DNA of 64,000 bases. Origin: Rhodobacteraceae bacterium M382. GTDB taxonomy: Bacteria; Pseudomonadota; Alphaproteobacteria; Rhodobacterales; Rhodobacteraceae. Of this stretch, positions 36,292-45,562 are shown piece after piece (the stretch's first letter is position 1; every line of letters starts with the position of its first letter). Where the stretch lies: assembly GCA_025141015.1 (NCBI GenBank), contig CP081098.1, positions 3,850,501-3,914,500 of the forward strand. The letters are read 5' to 3'. The notes beneath the pieces are model-generated. The model did not search any database, was not told where the DNA came from, and was given only the letters and a program-made list of their open reading frames with translations. The translations under genes and the position numbers were made by a program.

Positions 36292-36759
36292 ATGATAGCT
36301 GCGCGACTGAAACACCACCTGGAGGCCAGCAACCTCCCCTATGACATGCGTGCCCACCCCTATGCTGCCACAGCGCAGGAATGCGCAGAGGCGGCGCATG
36401 TACCGGGTGATCGTCTGGCAAAATCGGTGCTGATCCACATGGAGGAAGGTCCGTTATTGGCCGTGATTCCGTCAACCCAGCAGGTCGACCTGACAGCATT
36501 GCAGGCAATGATGCACCGGCGGTTGGGGTTGGCACGCGAAGCAGACATGGTGCCTGTTTTTGACGATTGCGATCTTGGTGCCGCGCCGCCTGTCGGTATG
36601 GCCTATGACGTTCCAACAGTGATCGACGACAGCCTCACCGGGCTCGAAACTGTCTGGTTCGAAGCCGGAGATCACAAGACCCTGGTCGAAATGAAGGGGC
36701 GAGATTTCGATCGTCTCATGCGCCGGGCCGAACATGGCGACATCTGCTGTATCCAGTGA
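36292..36759 (+). CDS. YbaK/EbsC-type aminoacyl-tRNA deacylase
   Basis: A 155-residue single-domain protein with AAGGAGG directly upstream of the ATG. The YbaK/ProX-like editing fold is seen in LAKSVLIHMEEGPLLAVIPS, which contains the key Lys, and in AYDVPTVIDDSLTGLETVWF with GDHKTLVEMKGRDF near the C-terminus. Such proteins hydrolyse mischarged tRNAs in trans. Many members prefer Cys-tRNA(Pro) or Ala-tRNA(Pro); specificity here is not assignable. It stands alone. Confidence 0.85.
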   Translation: MIAARLKHHLEASNLPYDMRAHPYAATAQECAEAAHVPGDRLAKSVLIHMEEGPLLAVIPSTQQVDLTALQAMMHRRLGLAREADMVPVFDDCDLGAAPPVGMAYDVPTVIDDSLTGLETVWFEAGDHKTLVEMKGRDFDRLMRRAEHGDICCIQ

Positions 36760-36807
36760 CGCGGGCCGCAAGGCAGGGCGGACCTGCCTTGCGGGTGGTC
36801 CAAAGAC

Positions 36808-37392
36808 TCAGTTTTCGACGCTTAGCCCCAGCATCCGCCAGACCTGCATTCCGCCGCGATAATAGTGGATCAAATCTGCTGGGTACCCGGCCTTGATCAT
36901 GTTGCGCGCGGCATTGGGAGATTGGCCGCACCATGGGCCATTGCAAAACAGCGCGACCGGTTTGGCCCCCTCACAGTCAAAGCCGTCAAAGTCGATTTCA
37001 CACCCCAATGCGTCCAGACGGTCGGCGGCTTCGGTATAGGGGATGTTGATTGACCCGGCGATGGTCCCGGTTTTGTAATGGTCCGGGATCCGGCTATCGA
37101 CCACAATGGCCTTGGGGTCCTGCAACATGGCGATCAACTCCAGCTCCCCAATCGTGGTCACGCCTTCGGCCGGGCTCATCGGTTGGACACAAAATGGCGG
37201 GCACGCGCGCGAGGTTTTGGCCCAATCACCGGACACGACATTGTCGTTGTCCTGAATGCGCGAGATGGTTGCCGTGCCACCTTCGGGCAACGGCACCTCT
37301 GCAGCAGGCATTTCACGGGTGATTTGTACGGGGTCGGCCCAAATGGGACCGGCCAGACCGGCCATAACAACAGCGAGCGCAAGGTTTTTCAT
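36808..37392 (-). CDS. Periplasmic rhodanese-domain protein
   Basis: A 194-residue protein from the ATG with GGAGG upstream. A Sec signal peptide (MKNLALAVVMAGLAGPIWA) is followed by a ~70-residue N-terminal region containing CPPFC, then a rhodanese domain with IVVDSRIPDHYKTGTIAGSINIPY. The active-site loop is FCNGPWCGQSPNAA; the first Cys sits where the persulfide-carrying Cys is expected. A sulfur-transfer or redox role in the periplasm is likely. A dyad upstream (37462-37484) may regulate it. Confidence 0.85.
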   Translation of the reverse strand: MKNLALAVVMAGLAGPIWADPVQITREMPAAEVPLPEGGTATISRIQDNDNVVSGDWAKTSRACPPFCVQPMSPAEGVTTIGELELIAMLQDPKAIVVDSRIPDHYKTGTIAGSINIPYTEAADRLDALGCEIDFDGFDCEGAKPVALFCNGPWCGQSPNAARNMIKAGYPADLIHYYRGGMQVWRMLGLSVEN

Positions 37393-37461
37393 GAATGTTT
37401 CCTCCAAATTCACATGACCAGGGCACCGCCAAACGGCGACGCCCTGACACTTTGAGTCATC

Positions 37462-37484
37462 CATTCAATGCACATATTTGAATG
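37462..37484. promoter_or_regulatory. Dyad upstream of the rhodanese gene, possible operator
   Basis: CATTCAA (37462-37468) and TTGAATG (37478-37484) flank nine bases, in an AT-rich patch about 70 bases upstream of the rhodanese start and between it and the universal stress protein gene. The spacing suits a dimeric winged-helix repressor. Confidence 0.35.
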
Positions 37485-37506
37485 TATTATCTATGTGACA
37501 GATTGG

Positions 37507-37914
37507 TCAGCGCACGACATGCACGGCGCAACTCGCGTGACGCACAATCTGGGTTGCGGTCGACCCCAACAGCAGGTCCTGCATGCCCGGACGGTGAGAA
37601 GCAATGATGATCAAGTCCGGTTTGTTGACCTCGGCCCAATCCAGGATTGACCGACCGGAATGCCCTTCGATGACCAATCCGCGCCCGTTTGGTATTGTGT
37701 TGGCCAGCGCATCCAGTTCCCCCTGGATGGCAGCCCGGGCCTCGGCCAAATAATCGGCGGGCATATAGCTGATGGCGTAGGCTGGAATATGTTCGACGAC
37801 ATGCAACAGCGTGATCTGCGCCTCGGGTGTGGAAAGCATCTGGGCCAATTTCAATGGTCCAGACACATCGCGTTCGCTGTCAAAAGAAATCGGAACAAGG
37901 ATATTGTGATACAT
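37507..37914 (-). CDS. Universal stress protein (UspA family)
   Basis: A 135-residue Usp domain starting MYHNILVPISFDSERD with AAGGAG upstream. The ATP-binding signature near the C-terminus, IIIASHRPGMQDLLLGSTATQIVRHA, matches the G-x2-G-x9-G-S/T pattern of nucleotide-binding Usps. A stress- or energy-related cytoplasmic role is expected. It is same-strand with the rhodanese gene but separated by 114 bases with a dyad, so probably an independent unit. Confidence 0.92.
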   Translation of the reverse strand: MYHNILVPISFDSERDVSGPLKLAQMLSTPEAQITLLHVVEHIPAYAISYMPADYLAEARAAIQGELDALANTIPNGRGLVIEGHSGRSILDWAEVNKPDLIIIASHRPGMQDLLLGSTATQIVRHASCAVHVVR

Positions 37915-38018
37915 GAGATCGCTCCTTTTCGGCTGAGCACAGTATCACCCGTGATTCCGAAACGAGCCTTGATTCAAATCATGGTTCCAGGGGACACGAA
38001 TTCCGACCCCGATTTTGG

Positions 38019-38339
38019 TCAATCAAAGGTCATGGCAACATCGTACATCACGGGCTCGAAACTCTTGCACAGCTCATTTATATCGCGGTTGCGTCGCCGC
38101 ATCTCGGGCGTGCGCAACATCGCCTGAAAATCTTCCCGACGTTGCCACTGCGAATAATTGGCAATCCGGGTCTGTGCGTCGTTGACGTGAAGCCCAGCCG
38201 CAATGAACCCCGGCTGCTTGGAGATAAAGTCAGCATAAGCAGCCTTGAGCGCGTCCAGCAGATCCTCACAAGTGCCGGGCGTCATTTCGAATGTTGTAAT
38301 GACCGTCTGGATTTCGTTGTTTTCGGCAATATTGGGCAT
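38019..38339 (-). CDS. Antibiotic biosynthesis monooxygenase (ABM)-domain protein
   Basis: A 106-residue ferredoxin-like alpha+beta protein with GGAGGAAC before the ATG. The ABM pattern is visible: an initial strand (IQTVITTFEMTPG), a helix (CEDLLDALKAAYADFISKQPGFIAAGLHV) and a strand followed by W-x-x-x-E/D-x-F (YSQWQRREDFQAML). Members include heme-degrading and quinol monooxygenases and many of unknown role. No heme ligand can be identified with confidence. Confidence 0.82.
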   Translation of the reverse strand: MPNIAENNEIQTVITTFEMTPGTCEDLLDALKAAYADFISKQPGFIAAGLHVNDAQTRIANYSQWQRREDFQAMLRTPEMRRRNRDINELCKSFEPVMYDVAMTFD

Positions 38340-38433
38340 GTGTTCCTCCGTTTGGACATCTTCAGCCTAAGCCAATTCAATGCCAACAGGGAACAGGTTT
38401 TCACCAAACATTTGCCCGGACTGGCACCTTGGA

Positions 38434-39081
38434 TCAGGCGGCCCGGTCTTCGGAAGTATTTAGAATGTCGCGTATTTCGGCCATCAGTGCCGCCATTTCT
38501 CCATGCGCAGGGCCCTTTGGTGCTTCGACCGCAGCTTTGCCCTGACCCAGCGTTTCGGCATAGACCACCCGGTTTGACATGGGTGTTTCAGCCAGACGGG
38601 CGCTCAGGCCGCGGGCCTTTTCCGTGACATCGGCTGTCAGGCGGGTACCGGGACGGGCACGGGTCATCACCAGCATGGTCTCCTTGTCTTCGCGGTCGGC
38701 CAGGTACAGCACCATCTCAACGGCCCACAGATCCAGATGCGAACTGGCCACTGGCACCAGAACCAGATCCGCCGCGCGCAATGCGGGGCGCAAATCGCTG
38801 TCTGCCTTTGGGGGGGTGTCGATGATGACGATATCAAAGGTTTCCCGCAATTTGCGGATTTCATAGCTGATCCCCCAGGCCGACGCGGTCGAAAATTCGA
38901 TCCCTGGGTCGTCCATGACCTCAAGCCGGGTCATGAACCAGCGACCGGCGCTGCCTTGCGGATCAATATCGACCAGAGCAACCGATTTGCCCGCCCGCGA
39001 GAACGCAACAGCCAGGTTGACAGCCAGCGTCGTTTTCCCCGCGCCACCCTTTTGCTGTGCAATGGTGATGATTTGGCCCAT
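38434..39081 (-). CDS. ParA/MinD-family ATPase, orphan
   Basis: A 215-residue protein starting MGQIITIAQQKGGAGKTTLA, with the deviant Walker A motif KGGAGKTT (residues 11-18), VDIDPQGSAGRW, IIIDTPPKADS and the C-terminal half of a ParA fold. AGAGGGG is the ribosome site. There is no parB, parS or partner gene alongside, so it is not the chromosomal partition operon. Orphan ParAs of this size position chemoreceptor clusters, microcompartments or plasmids; the partner here is unknown. Confidence 0.86.
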   Translation of the reverse strand: MGQIITIAQQKGGAGKTTLAVNLAVAFSRAGKSVALVDIDPQGSAGRWFMTRLEVMDDPGIEFSTASAWGISYEIRKLRETFDIVIIDTPPKADSDLRPALRAADLVLVPVASSHLDLWAVEMVLYLADREDKETMLVMTRARPGTRLTADVTEKARGLSARLAETPMSNRVVYAETLGQGKAAVEAPKGPAHGEMAALMAEIRDILNTSEDRAA

Positions 39082-39226
39082 GACGACACCCCTCTTCGCT
39101 GCGACGCAGCATAACCCGATCTTCACAGGGTGCAATGTCCAATCGCTGTGTGGGATCGCCGCAGCGGCGCGGTTCGTAACCAAACCTTAACCAAGTTTAC
39201 CGAAACCTGTTAACAGGGAGGGAGCC

Positions 39227-39895
39227 ATGCGCGCGATCCTGGTTTGCGTTCTGTTGCACGTCGTCCTCGCCACCCCGGCGCAGGCGGGCGCATGGATGCG
39301 CGACAGAGGCACAGGATTTATCGCGACGTCGTCGACACTGCGTCAATTCCCCGACTACCTTGGGCATGAAACCAGCGTCTACGCGGAATACGGGCTCGCT
39401 CAGAAATTGACCGTTGGCCTGGACTATAACCAGGGCAGCTTTTCGTCCGGCCATGCCATGCTGTTTGCACGGGTCCCGCTGGGCAAGCCTCGAACAAGAT
39501 ACCGCTTTTCTGCCGAGCTTGGGCTGGGTCTGTATTTCTTTGGCGGTTTTCGGGAACAGATGCAAAAGCTGACGCTGTCTTATGGCCGCAACCTGGAAAC
39601 CCGATTTGGTCACGGATGGCTCGCAATCGACCTGGCCAGCGAATTTCGCCAGGGCCTCCCCGGCCCCACGATCAAGCTGGACACCACAATCGGCCTGTCC
39701 GGCACCAAACGGCTGCAACCAATGCTTCAGATCGAAACGTCGCGCCCCGCCATCGGTCCGGTAAATTGGGCCGTCATTCCATCCATCAGATATCGCACAA
39801 AAAACAACATCTCCTGGGTGATTGGCGCCGAACGAAAGAGCGTTGGAAACCACAAATCAATTGGCGTCAAACTCGCCTTTTGGAAGGAGTTCTGA
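39227..39895 (+). CDS. Secreted, probably outer-membrane beta-barrel protein of unknown function
   Basis: A 222-residue protein with AGGGAGGGAG before the ATG. A signal peptide (MRAILVCVLLHVVLATPAQA) precedes about 200 residues of alternating hydrophobic/polar strands rich in aromatic residues (YAEYGLAQKLTVGLDYN, ELGLGLYFFGGF, SIGVKLAFWKEF). The final aromatic Phe is typical of BamA-assembled barrels. No family name comes to mind. It diverges from the ParA gene. Confidence 0.7.
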   Translation: MRAILVCVLLHVVLATPAQAGAWMRDRGTGFIATSSTLRQFPDYLGHETSVYAEYGLAQKLTVGLDYNQGSFSSGHAMLFARVPLGKPRTRYRFSAELGLGLYFFGGFREQMQKLTLSYGRNLETRFGHGWLAIDLASEFRQGLPGPTIKLDTTIGLSGTKRLQPMLQIETSRPAIGPVNWAVIPSIRYRTKNNISWVIGAERKSVGNHKSIGVKLAFWKEF

Positions 39896-39915
39896 TCAGT
39901 CACGTTCTTGAACAA

Positions 39916-39941
39916 GGGGCCGCGCAACGTGGCACGGCCCC
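39916..39941. terminator. GC-rich hairpin between convergent genes
   Basis: GGGGCCG (39916-39922) pairs with CGGCCCC (39935-39941) around a 12-base loop, in the 59-base gap between two convergent stop codons. Neither side has a long T-run. Confidence 0.5.
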
Positions 39942-39954
39942 AAGAATTGAACGC

Positions 39955-42246
39955 CTACGAGAAATTGTCCATCCGGATGATCACGTTGGCTTCACCTTTG
40001 ACCGCCTGGCCCCAGCTCAGCTTGACCACATCGAAATTCGCGCCTTCCAAAACCGCGGCATAGGGCGCGATATATCGCGTGGTCCCCCCAGAATCCGATA
40101 GCGGACCAATCGGAACCACGCTGTCCATGTTCCTGGCATATCCCTGGAACGGCAACAGCCCGTCGGTCTTAACATTCCAAACCGCGGCCTCGGTGGCCTG
40201 TTCATGACGGACGCGCAATGGATTGGACACGACCGCGCTCACGTTGTGGAACGTATTGCCCTCAAAGCTCACATTCTTGAACCGGTTTCGGTTCAAGTCT
40301 GCAAAACTTGTGTCCACCCGTTCGGCCCGGTCGATGGTGCCATTGATGCTGCGGAATTTGTTCCCCATGATCGACACACCGTTCAGGAAATGCCCGGTTC
40401 CATGCGGTTTCACCACAATGTAGCTAAACCAGGGGGCCACATCACCCGACAAAAAGATGTTGTCGGTGATTGCCATCGAACTAAAGGAGAACCCGTTCAG
40501 GTAATCCGGGTTTGGGTCCTGTTCGTTGGTCCATTCGATAAAGGCATTATCCAGGTAATTCCCCGAAATCGTGCAACTGGTGAACGAACTGATAATGACA
40601 AGACCCGCACTGCGAACCCCGTTTGCCACACCGTCACCCTGGAAGAAGTGATTGCCCAGAACCATGCTGTTAAATCCCGCCAACAGCGCAAAATGTTTGA
40701 ACCGGGTCGCACGGCAATTGCGAATCTTGACGTCATTGGCATTGGCGTTGATCGCAATCGACGTCCGGTCAGGGACATCCAATGGCTCTTCGGACGACAG
40801 AAATTGGCATCGATCGATCAGCATCCCCTGACACCCGCCCCCGATCGAAGTAATCCCGCGGTCCTTGGGACGGGAGATGAAACAATCCTGCAACGAAAAG
40901 GTCGCCCCTTTGTCTGCCAGGCGAATGGCGCTGCAGTGGTTGTTGCACTGGAATTCGATATCTTCCATCCCAAATTTGTCTAGCTTGGTGAAGCCCGAGA
41001 AATCAATCAGGTACTTGAAGCTTCTGAAGGTGAAGTTTTGCGTCCCTTCGGCATCGAACAGGGGCGCGTTCATGGTGATTTCACCAGCGGCCACATTTTT
41101 GCTGCGCACGTAGATTTCGCGACCAACACCGGCACCTTCAATCAAGGACCCAACCGGGATATTGGCAACATTCACCACATTTGTCAGGACCCGACTGTCC
41201 GACGCGCTGTATGTCGCCTGCGACACGAATGTCTCTGTATCCCAAACGCTGGATGCAACCGCTTCGAGCTGACCATTTCGGATCACGCGGCGCGTTGCAT
41301 AGCTGGTTTTGCTGGGCACAGCAGCCTTCATGTCGATCGGTTCGTGCACGGCGACCTTGCGGCCCCGCATGTCCAGGGACTCGTGATCCGAATTGAACAG
41401 CAACGCCTGAAACGCCTTTTTAAAGGCAAGCTCTTCGTTTCCAAAAGCCGAGATATAAGCTGGCAGATCAAAATTCTTGGTCAGCAACAGCATCTGATCA
41501 GTCGGCATCGTTACTGTGCCTTCAAATTCGACCTCGGAAACAAATTGCGCTCCACTGGCAAGGTGATAGGTCCCGGCAGGCACCAGAACGTTGCGCCCGT
41601 TGGCCGCCTGATCCGCCGCTTCGAATGCGGCCGAGTCGTCGGTGACGCCATCCCCAACCGCGCCAAAATCGCGGACGTCCACAACGCTCATCAGATCCCG
41701 CAAATAGATGCCGCTGATGTCGTTGATCTCGATGTCGTCAATGCGAACCACGCCGCCACTGGGACCTGTCAGATCAATGCCAAAATGGCCGTAAAGGGCG
41801 TCTGGCCCCCAAACCATATCAACACCGCCACGCAGACCAGGGCCCACAATCGCGGTCACTTCGACCACCTGACCATAGCTGGTCAATGATGTTGACGTAC
41901 CAACTTCGGTCACTCCAGCGACATGGCTCCCGCCACTGGCCCCGGCCCAGGCTGCAACACGAACGTCTGGAAGATTGCCGCTGACAGCCTTGATCCGCAC
42001 TTTGATCTGCAGATAACACCCCGGCAACATCGGCGTTTCGCCCATGTAGCGCAGTTTGGTGGTTGATGTGGTTTTTTGCAGCTCCAAACAACTGCCAAAG
42101 TCCTGATCCGCAGGGACAAGCACAGCATTGGGGGCCGAAGCATAGGTGTCAGACCCCGGTGTCCCATCGCCGCTTGACCATACATTCAGCCCATTCTCGA
42201 ACGCGGGCGGCGTCAGCAGCACCCCCTCGGTGATTGCCTTGTTCAT
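39955..42246 (-). CDS. Right-handed beta-helix (pectate-lyase-3-like) surface or tailspike-like protein
   Basis: A 763-residue protein from the ATG with AAAGGG upstream. Residues ~1-205 resemble a carbohydrate-binding jelly roll (FENGLNVWSSGDGTPGSDTY). Then comes the strongly conserved entry to a pectate-lyase-3 helix, VVDVRDFGAVGDGVTDDSAAF (~207-230), followed by many short beta-helix rungs (DVKIRNCRATRF, SMVLGNHFFQG, TCTISGNYLDN, GVSIMGNKFRS). There is no N-terminal signal peptide, so export would need type I secretion or delivery on a phage-like particle. Function is probably polysaccharide binding or cleavage; no catalytic residues can be fixed. Confidence 0.72.
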   Translation of the reverse strand: MNKAITEGVLLTPPAFENGLNVWSSGDGTPGSDTYASAPNAVLVPADQDFGSCLELQKTTSTTKLRYMGETPMLPGCYLQIKVRIKAVSGNLPDVRVAAWAGASGGSHVAGVTEVGTSTSLTSYGQVVEVTAIVGPGLRGGVDMVWGPDALYGHFGIDLTGPSGGVVRIDDIEINDISGIYLRDLMSVVDVRDFGAVGDGVTDDSAAFEAADQAANGRNVLVPAGTYHLASGAQFVSEVEFEGTVTMPTDQMLLLTKNFDLPAYISAFGNEELAFKKAFQALLFNSDHESLDMRGRKVAVHEPIDMKAAVPSKTSYATRRVIRNGQLEAVASSVWDTETFVSQATYSASDSRVLTNVVNVANIPVGSLIEGAGVGREIYVRSKNVAAGEITMNAPLFDAEGTQNFTFRSFKYLIDFSGFTKLDKFGMEDIEFQCNNHCSAIRLADKGATFSLQDCFISRPKDRGITSIGGGCQGMLIDRCQFLSSEEPLDVPDRTSIAINANANDVKIRNCRATRFKHFALLAGFNSMVLGNHFFQGDGVANGVRSAGLVIISSFTSCTISGNYLDNAFIEWTNEQDPNPDYLNGFSFSSMAITDNIFLSGDVAPWFSYIVVKPHGTGHFLNGVSIMGNKFRSINGTIDRAERVDTSFADLNRNRFKNVSFEGNTFHNVSAVVSNPLRVRHEQATEAAVWNVKTDGLLPFQGYARNMDSVVPIGPLSDSGGTTRYIAPYAAVLEGANFDVVKLSWGQAVKGEANVIIRMDNFS

Positions 42247-42388
42247 TCGAATCCCTTTCAAAAACCGCCCGCGGCTGATCACCGGAGCTTTTAGGTCATG
42301 CTCGGGTCCGGGCAGCACCCGAACGCGAAAAAAGGGAATAAGGTATGGGTCTTAATTCGTCCTCACACCACCGTCACGGTCGCGTTGC

Positions 42389-42790
42389 TCACGCGCTGGC
42401 ACCAATTGCCTGAACCCGCTGTACGGCATTGATTTTCCATCCACTTCCAGAGTTAATCATTTGGTAATCCAACAAATGAACACGGCCGGACAGATCGGTC
42501 ACCATGACTCTTTGCCAGAACCCTGTTTCCGTCTCGCGCAATTCAAGGAACTGAACATCAGCGGGCCGCCAGACCATTGGATACCCTTGGCGCACCATCA
42601 ATCCAAAGTTCTGTGGCGTCCCGAACAAACGTTGGATCGTCGGACTGGCATAGGAAAATGCACGGTCAAAGTCATCGACTTCGAGGGCTTCGATCTGTTT
42701 TCCGATAACCGCTTTGATATCGGCGCTCTGCGCCTGCACCGTTCCGGTCAGCATCAGAGCAAAAACAATCGGAATCCAAAATCGACGCAT
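42389..42790 (-). CDS. Secreted DUF4864-type protein
   Basis: A 133-residue protein with a Sec signal peptide (cleavage near TVQAQS). The mature part begins IKAVIGKQIEALEVDDFDRAFSYASPTIQRLFG, then FGLMVRQGYPMVWRPADVQFLEL, which I recognise as the DUF4864 pattern, related in shape to SnoaL/NTF2-like folds. It is probably periplasmic, function unknown. It lies in the same orientation as the beta-helix gene with a 142-base gap. Confidence 0.72.
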   Translation of the reverse strand: MRRFWIPIVFALMLTGTVQAQSADIKAVIGKQIEALEVDDFDRAFSYASPTIQRLFGTPQNFGLMVRQGYPMVWRPADVQFLELRETETGFWQRVMVTDLSGRVHLLDYQMINSGSGWKINAVQRVQAIGASA

Positions 42791-42858
42791 AACAAACCTC
42801 CCCAGCTGGCTGCTGTAGAGGTAGTGTTTCTTACCTTCAGGTCAAACGGCTGAACAGG

Positions 42859-44439
42859 TTATCCCAGTTCGCCCGCCAGGCCTTTGTCGATCAGCGCAAT
42901 GGTTTCACCCACGCCATACAGCGCGACAAAGCCGCCAAAACGCGGCCCCTGACTGGCCCCCAGCAGCACTTCGTACAGCGCTTTGAACCAGTTGCGCATG
43001 TTTTCTTTGCCGAAATGCTCGCGGCCGACCTCAAACACGATGCCTTGCAGGCTATCGCCATCCGTTTCCCCATCCCACGCGGCCAGTTTGGCGCGGAATT
43101 CTTCCAACGCGGCACGTTCTGCGTCATCCGGTGCACGGAAGACTTTGGCTGGCTGGATGAAGTCCTCGTAGTATTTGACCGCATACCCCGCAGCTGCATC
43201 CAGATCCGGATGGGTTTCGGCGGTGGCTTCGGGCGCATAGCGCCGGATGAACCCCCACAGCGTTTCCTTGTCATGGGCTGATGCCACGGATGCCAAATTC
43301 AGCAACATACCAAATGGCACCACCATTTTGGATTCAGGCACATCCCCGCCGTGAATATGCCACACCGGGTTGTTCAACTGCGCCTTCAGTTCCTGCCCAT
43401 GATAGGCGCGCAGCTGTTGGTGATATTCATCCATCGCCTTTGGGATGACATCGAAATGCATCCGCTTGGCGGTCTTGGGCTTCTGGTACATGAAATAGGC
43501 GAGACTCTCGGTCGACGCGTAGGTCAGCCATTCATCAATCGAAATCCCGTTTCCGGACGTTTTGGAAATCTTCTGACCGCTGGCATCCAGAAACAGCTCA
43601 TAGGTGAAATGCTCGGGCGCGCGCCAACCCAGAATCCGACAGATCTTGTCATAGATAGGCGTGTTGGTGCTGTGGTCCTTGCCGTACATTTCGAAATCGA
43701 CTTCCAGAGCCGCCCAGCGCGCGCCAAAGTCCGGCTTCCACTGCAACTTCACATTGCCGCCAGTCACCGGAAGGGTCCATTCCTTGCCGTCTTCATCATC
43801 AAATGTGATCGTGTAACTCTCGGCATCCACCTTCTTCATCGGCACATACAGAACCCGACCGGTTTCCGGATGGATCGGCAGGAAGATCGAATACGTCTGA
43901 CGCCGCTCTTCGCGCAGCGACTTTAGCATCACTTCCATCACGTCATCGTATTTATCAACTGCGCGCTTCAGGATCTCGTCGAATTGGCCCGTACCATAGA
44001 AATCTGTGGCGGAGTAAAACTCATAGTCGAAGCCAAAGGTGTCTAGGAACCGCCGCAGCATGGCATTATTGTGGTGACCAAAGCTGTCGTGCGTGCCAAA
44101 TGGATCCGGCACGCTGGTCAGCGGCTTTTGCAGGTGTTCATGCAGGCCTTCGGAATTGGGCACATTGCCCGGCACTTTGCGCATCCCGTCCAGATCATCC
44201 GAAAAACAGATCAGCTTTGTCGGAATGTCGCTGATCAACTCGAACGCGGTCTTGATCATCGTGGTGCGGGCCACTTCGCCAAACGTGCCGATATGCGGCA
44301 GACCCGACGGGCCATAGCCGGTCTCGAACAGCACATACCCCTTCTCCGGCGCGCCTTTGGCATAACGTTTGAGCACCCGGCGGGCTTCTTCAAACGGCCA
44401 GGCTTTGCTCTGCAGAGCGGTTTCGCGCAGTTCGGACAT
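42859..44439 (-). CDS. lysK: Class I lysyl-tRNA synthetase (archaeal type)
   Basis: 526 residues from the ATG at 44439, which has GGAG seven bases upstream. The class I HIGH motif is PHIG (48-51) in [15 protein letters not shown], and KMSKS reads KISKTSGNG. Both belong to the class I LysRS found in archaea, spirochaetes and many alphaproteobacteria, unrelated to the class II enzyme of most bacteria. It charges tRNA-Lys. The longer upstream frame to 44574 lacks a start signal and is not homologous sequence. Confidence 0.94.
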   Translation of the reverse strand: MSELRETALQSKAWPFEEARRVLKRYAKGAPEKGYVLFETGYGPSGLPHIGTFGEVARTTMIKTAFELISDIPTKLICFSDDLDGMRKVPGNVPNSEGLHEHLQKPLTSVPDPFGTHDSFGHHNNAMLRRFLDTFGFDYEFYSATDFYGTGQFDEILKRAVDKYDDVMEVMLKSLREERRQTYSIFLPIHPETGRVLYVPMKKVDAESYTITFDDEDGKEWTLPVTGGNVKLQWKPDFGARWAALEVDFEMYGKDHSTNTPIYDKICRILGWRAPEHFTYELFLDASGQKISKTSGNGISIDEWLTYASTESLAYFMYQKPKTAKRMHFDVIPKAMDEYHQQLRAYHGQELKAQLNNPVWHIHGGDVPESKMVVPFGMLLNLASVASAHDKETLWGFIRRYAPEATAETHPDLDAAAGYAVKYYEDFIQPAKVFRAPDDAERAALEEFRAKLAAWDGETDGDSLQGIVFEVGREHFGKENMRNWFKALYEVLLGASQGPRFGGFVALYGVGETIALIDKGLAGELG

Positions 44440-44723
44440 GTCGTTCTCCATCGGCGGCAATCTTGCCGCATCACGTATCAGGGCTGCCCCATGCAGCCGA
44501 CTGAACCCGTCTATTGTGCTGGTGCAGCATGAGTCAATAAACTCGAACCACATATCGGTGTCCGCTTGCGACAAAACACCCGTCCGCCGCTCACGGCCCG
44601 CGCGCTCAGCCTCATTGCCCCCACAGCAGCCGAATGTTGCGCATTCGCGTCAGCGGGTGTTGTACCCGCCTCCCTGCCTCCGTATCTTGAACCCACGTAA
44701 CGCCGCACGAAGGATAAAAACAA

Positions 44724-45146
44724 ATGACCGAGCAACCCTCACATTCGATGACCCCTCAGGATTGCCTTGTGGCCATCATGGTGGCGGTTTCGGCTTCGGA
44801 CGAAACCATCCGCACGGCCGAATTGGTGAAAATCCAATCTGCAGTCAACATGCTGCCGGTGTTTGCCAAATATGACATCGACCGGATCAGCCGGATTTCG
44901 AAAACCGTATTTGATCTGCTGGAACAGGAAGACGGGCTTGATGCCTTGTTCGGGCTCATCCGCGGCGACCTGCCTGACCGTCTGAACGAAACCGCTTATG
45001 CGCTGGCCTGTGATGTTGCGGCTGCAGACGGCACGCTGGCCGAACCTGAACTGCGTCTTCTCGAGGAAATCCGCCACGAGCTGAACATTGACCGTTTGCA
45101 CGCCGCCGCCATCGAACGCGGTGCCCGCGCGCGCCACGTGGTGTAA
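44724..45146 (+). CDS. TerB-family protein
   Basis: A 140-residue all-helical protein with AAGGA upstream. The TerB acidic motifs are seen twice: AVSASDETIRTAELVKI and DVAAADGTLAEPELRLLEEI, which in this family resemble metal-binding EF-like loops. Tellurite resistance has been shown only for some members; membrane-stress roles are usual otherwise. Its stop overlaps the start of the next gene by one base, so the two are co-translated. Confidence 0.86.
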   Translation: MTEQPSHSMTPQDCLVAIMVAVSASDETIRTAELVKIQSAVNMLPVFAKYDIDRISRISKTVFDLLEQEDGLDALFGLIRGDLPDRLNETAYALACDVAAADGTLAEPELRLLEEIRHELNIDRLHAAAIERGARARHVV

Positions 45147-45547
45147 TGTCAGGCGGCAAGACCCCGGTTCACAACGGGTCCTGCCATTGTGGCCGGGTCC
45201 GTTTCCGGCTGAGCGCCGCCGTCGACCACAAGCGGATTTGCAATTGTTCCATCTGTCACAAACGCGGCGCGTTGATCTTTCGTGTTAAGCAAGATCAGAT
45301 CGAACTCCTGACCCCGTTCGAAGATCTCCACGTCTATGTGTGGGGCACGGGCACGGCGCGGGACTACTTCTGCAAGACGTGCGGGATTCTCCCGTTTCGC
45401 CGTCCACGTAGGAATACCGTGGATGAAACCGCTGCGGGAGTTCCCGAATTCACGGGCTGGGCTGTCAATCTGCGCTGTCTTGACGGGTTCGACCCATCCG
45501 ATCTGCCAATCCGACACATAGACGGGCTGGCCCTGCCACTGCCCTAA
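45146..45547 (+). CDS. GFA-family (glutathione-dependent formaldehyde-activating-like) zinc protein
   Basis: A 133-residue Mss4-like zinc protein. The Cys pattern is GSCHCGRVRF, CNCSICHKRGA, and FCKTCGI, giving the two zinc sites of the GFA fold. Most genes of this family are not true glutathione-formaldehyde enzymes, so no substrate is claimed. Translation is coupled to the terB-like gene. Confidence 0.88.
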   Translation: MSGGKTPVHNGSCHCGRVRFRLSAAVDHKRICNCSICHKRGALIFRVKQDQIELLTPFEDLHVYVWGTGTARDYFCKTCGILPFRRPRRNTVDETAAGVPEFTGWAVNLRCLDGFDPSDLPIRHIDGLALPLP

Positions 45548-45562
45548 ACTCGGGGCGCGACC

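Noticed and set aside
42243-42256. ATTCGAATCCC string resembling a tRNA T-arm
   Set aside because: It is the leader and ribosome site of the beta-helix gene; no acceptor or anticodon stem can be built around it. No tRNA was found anywhere in the window.
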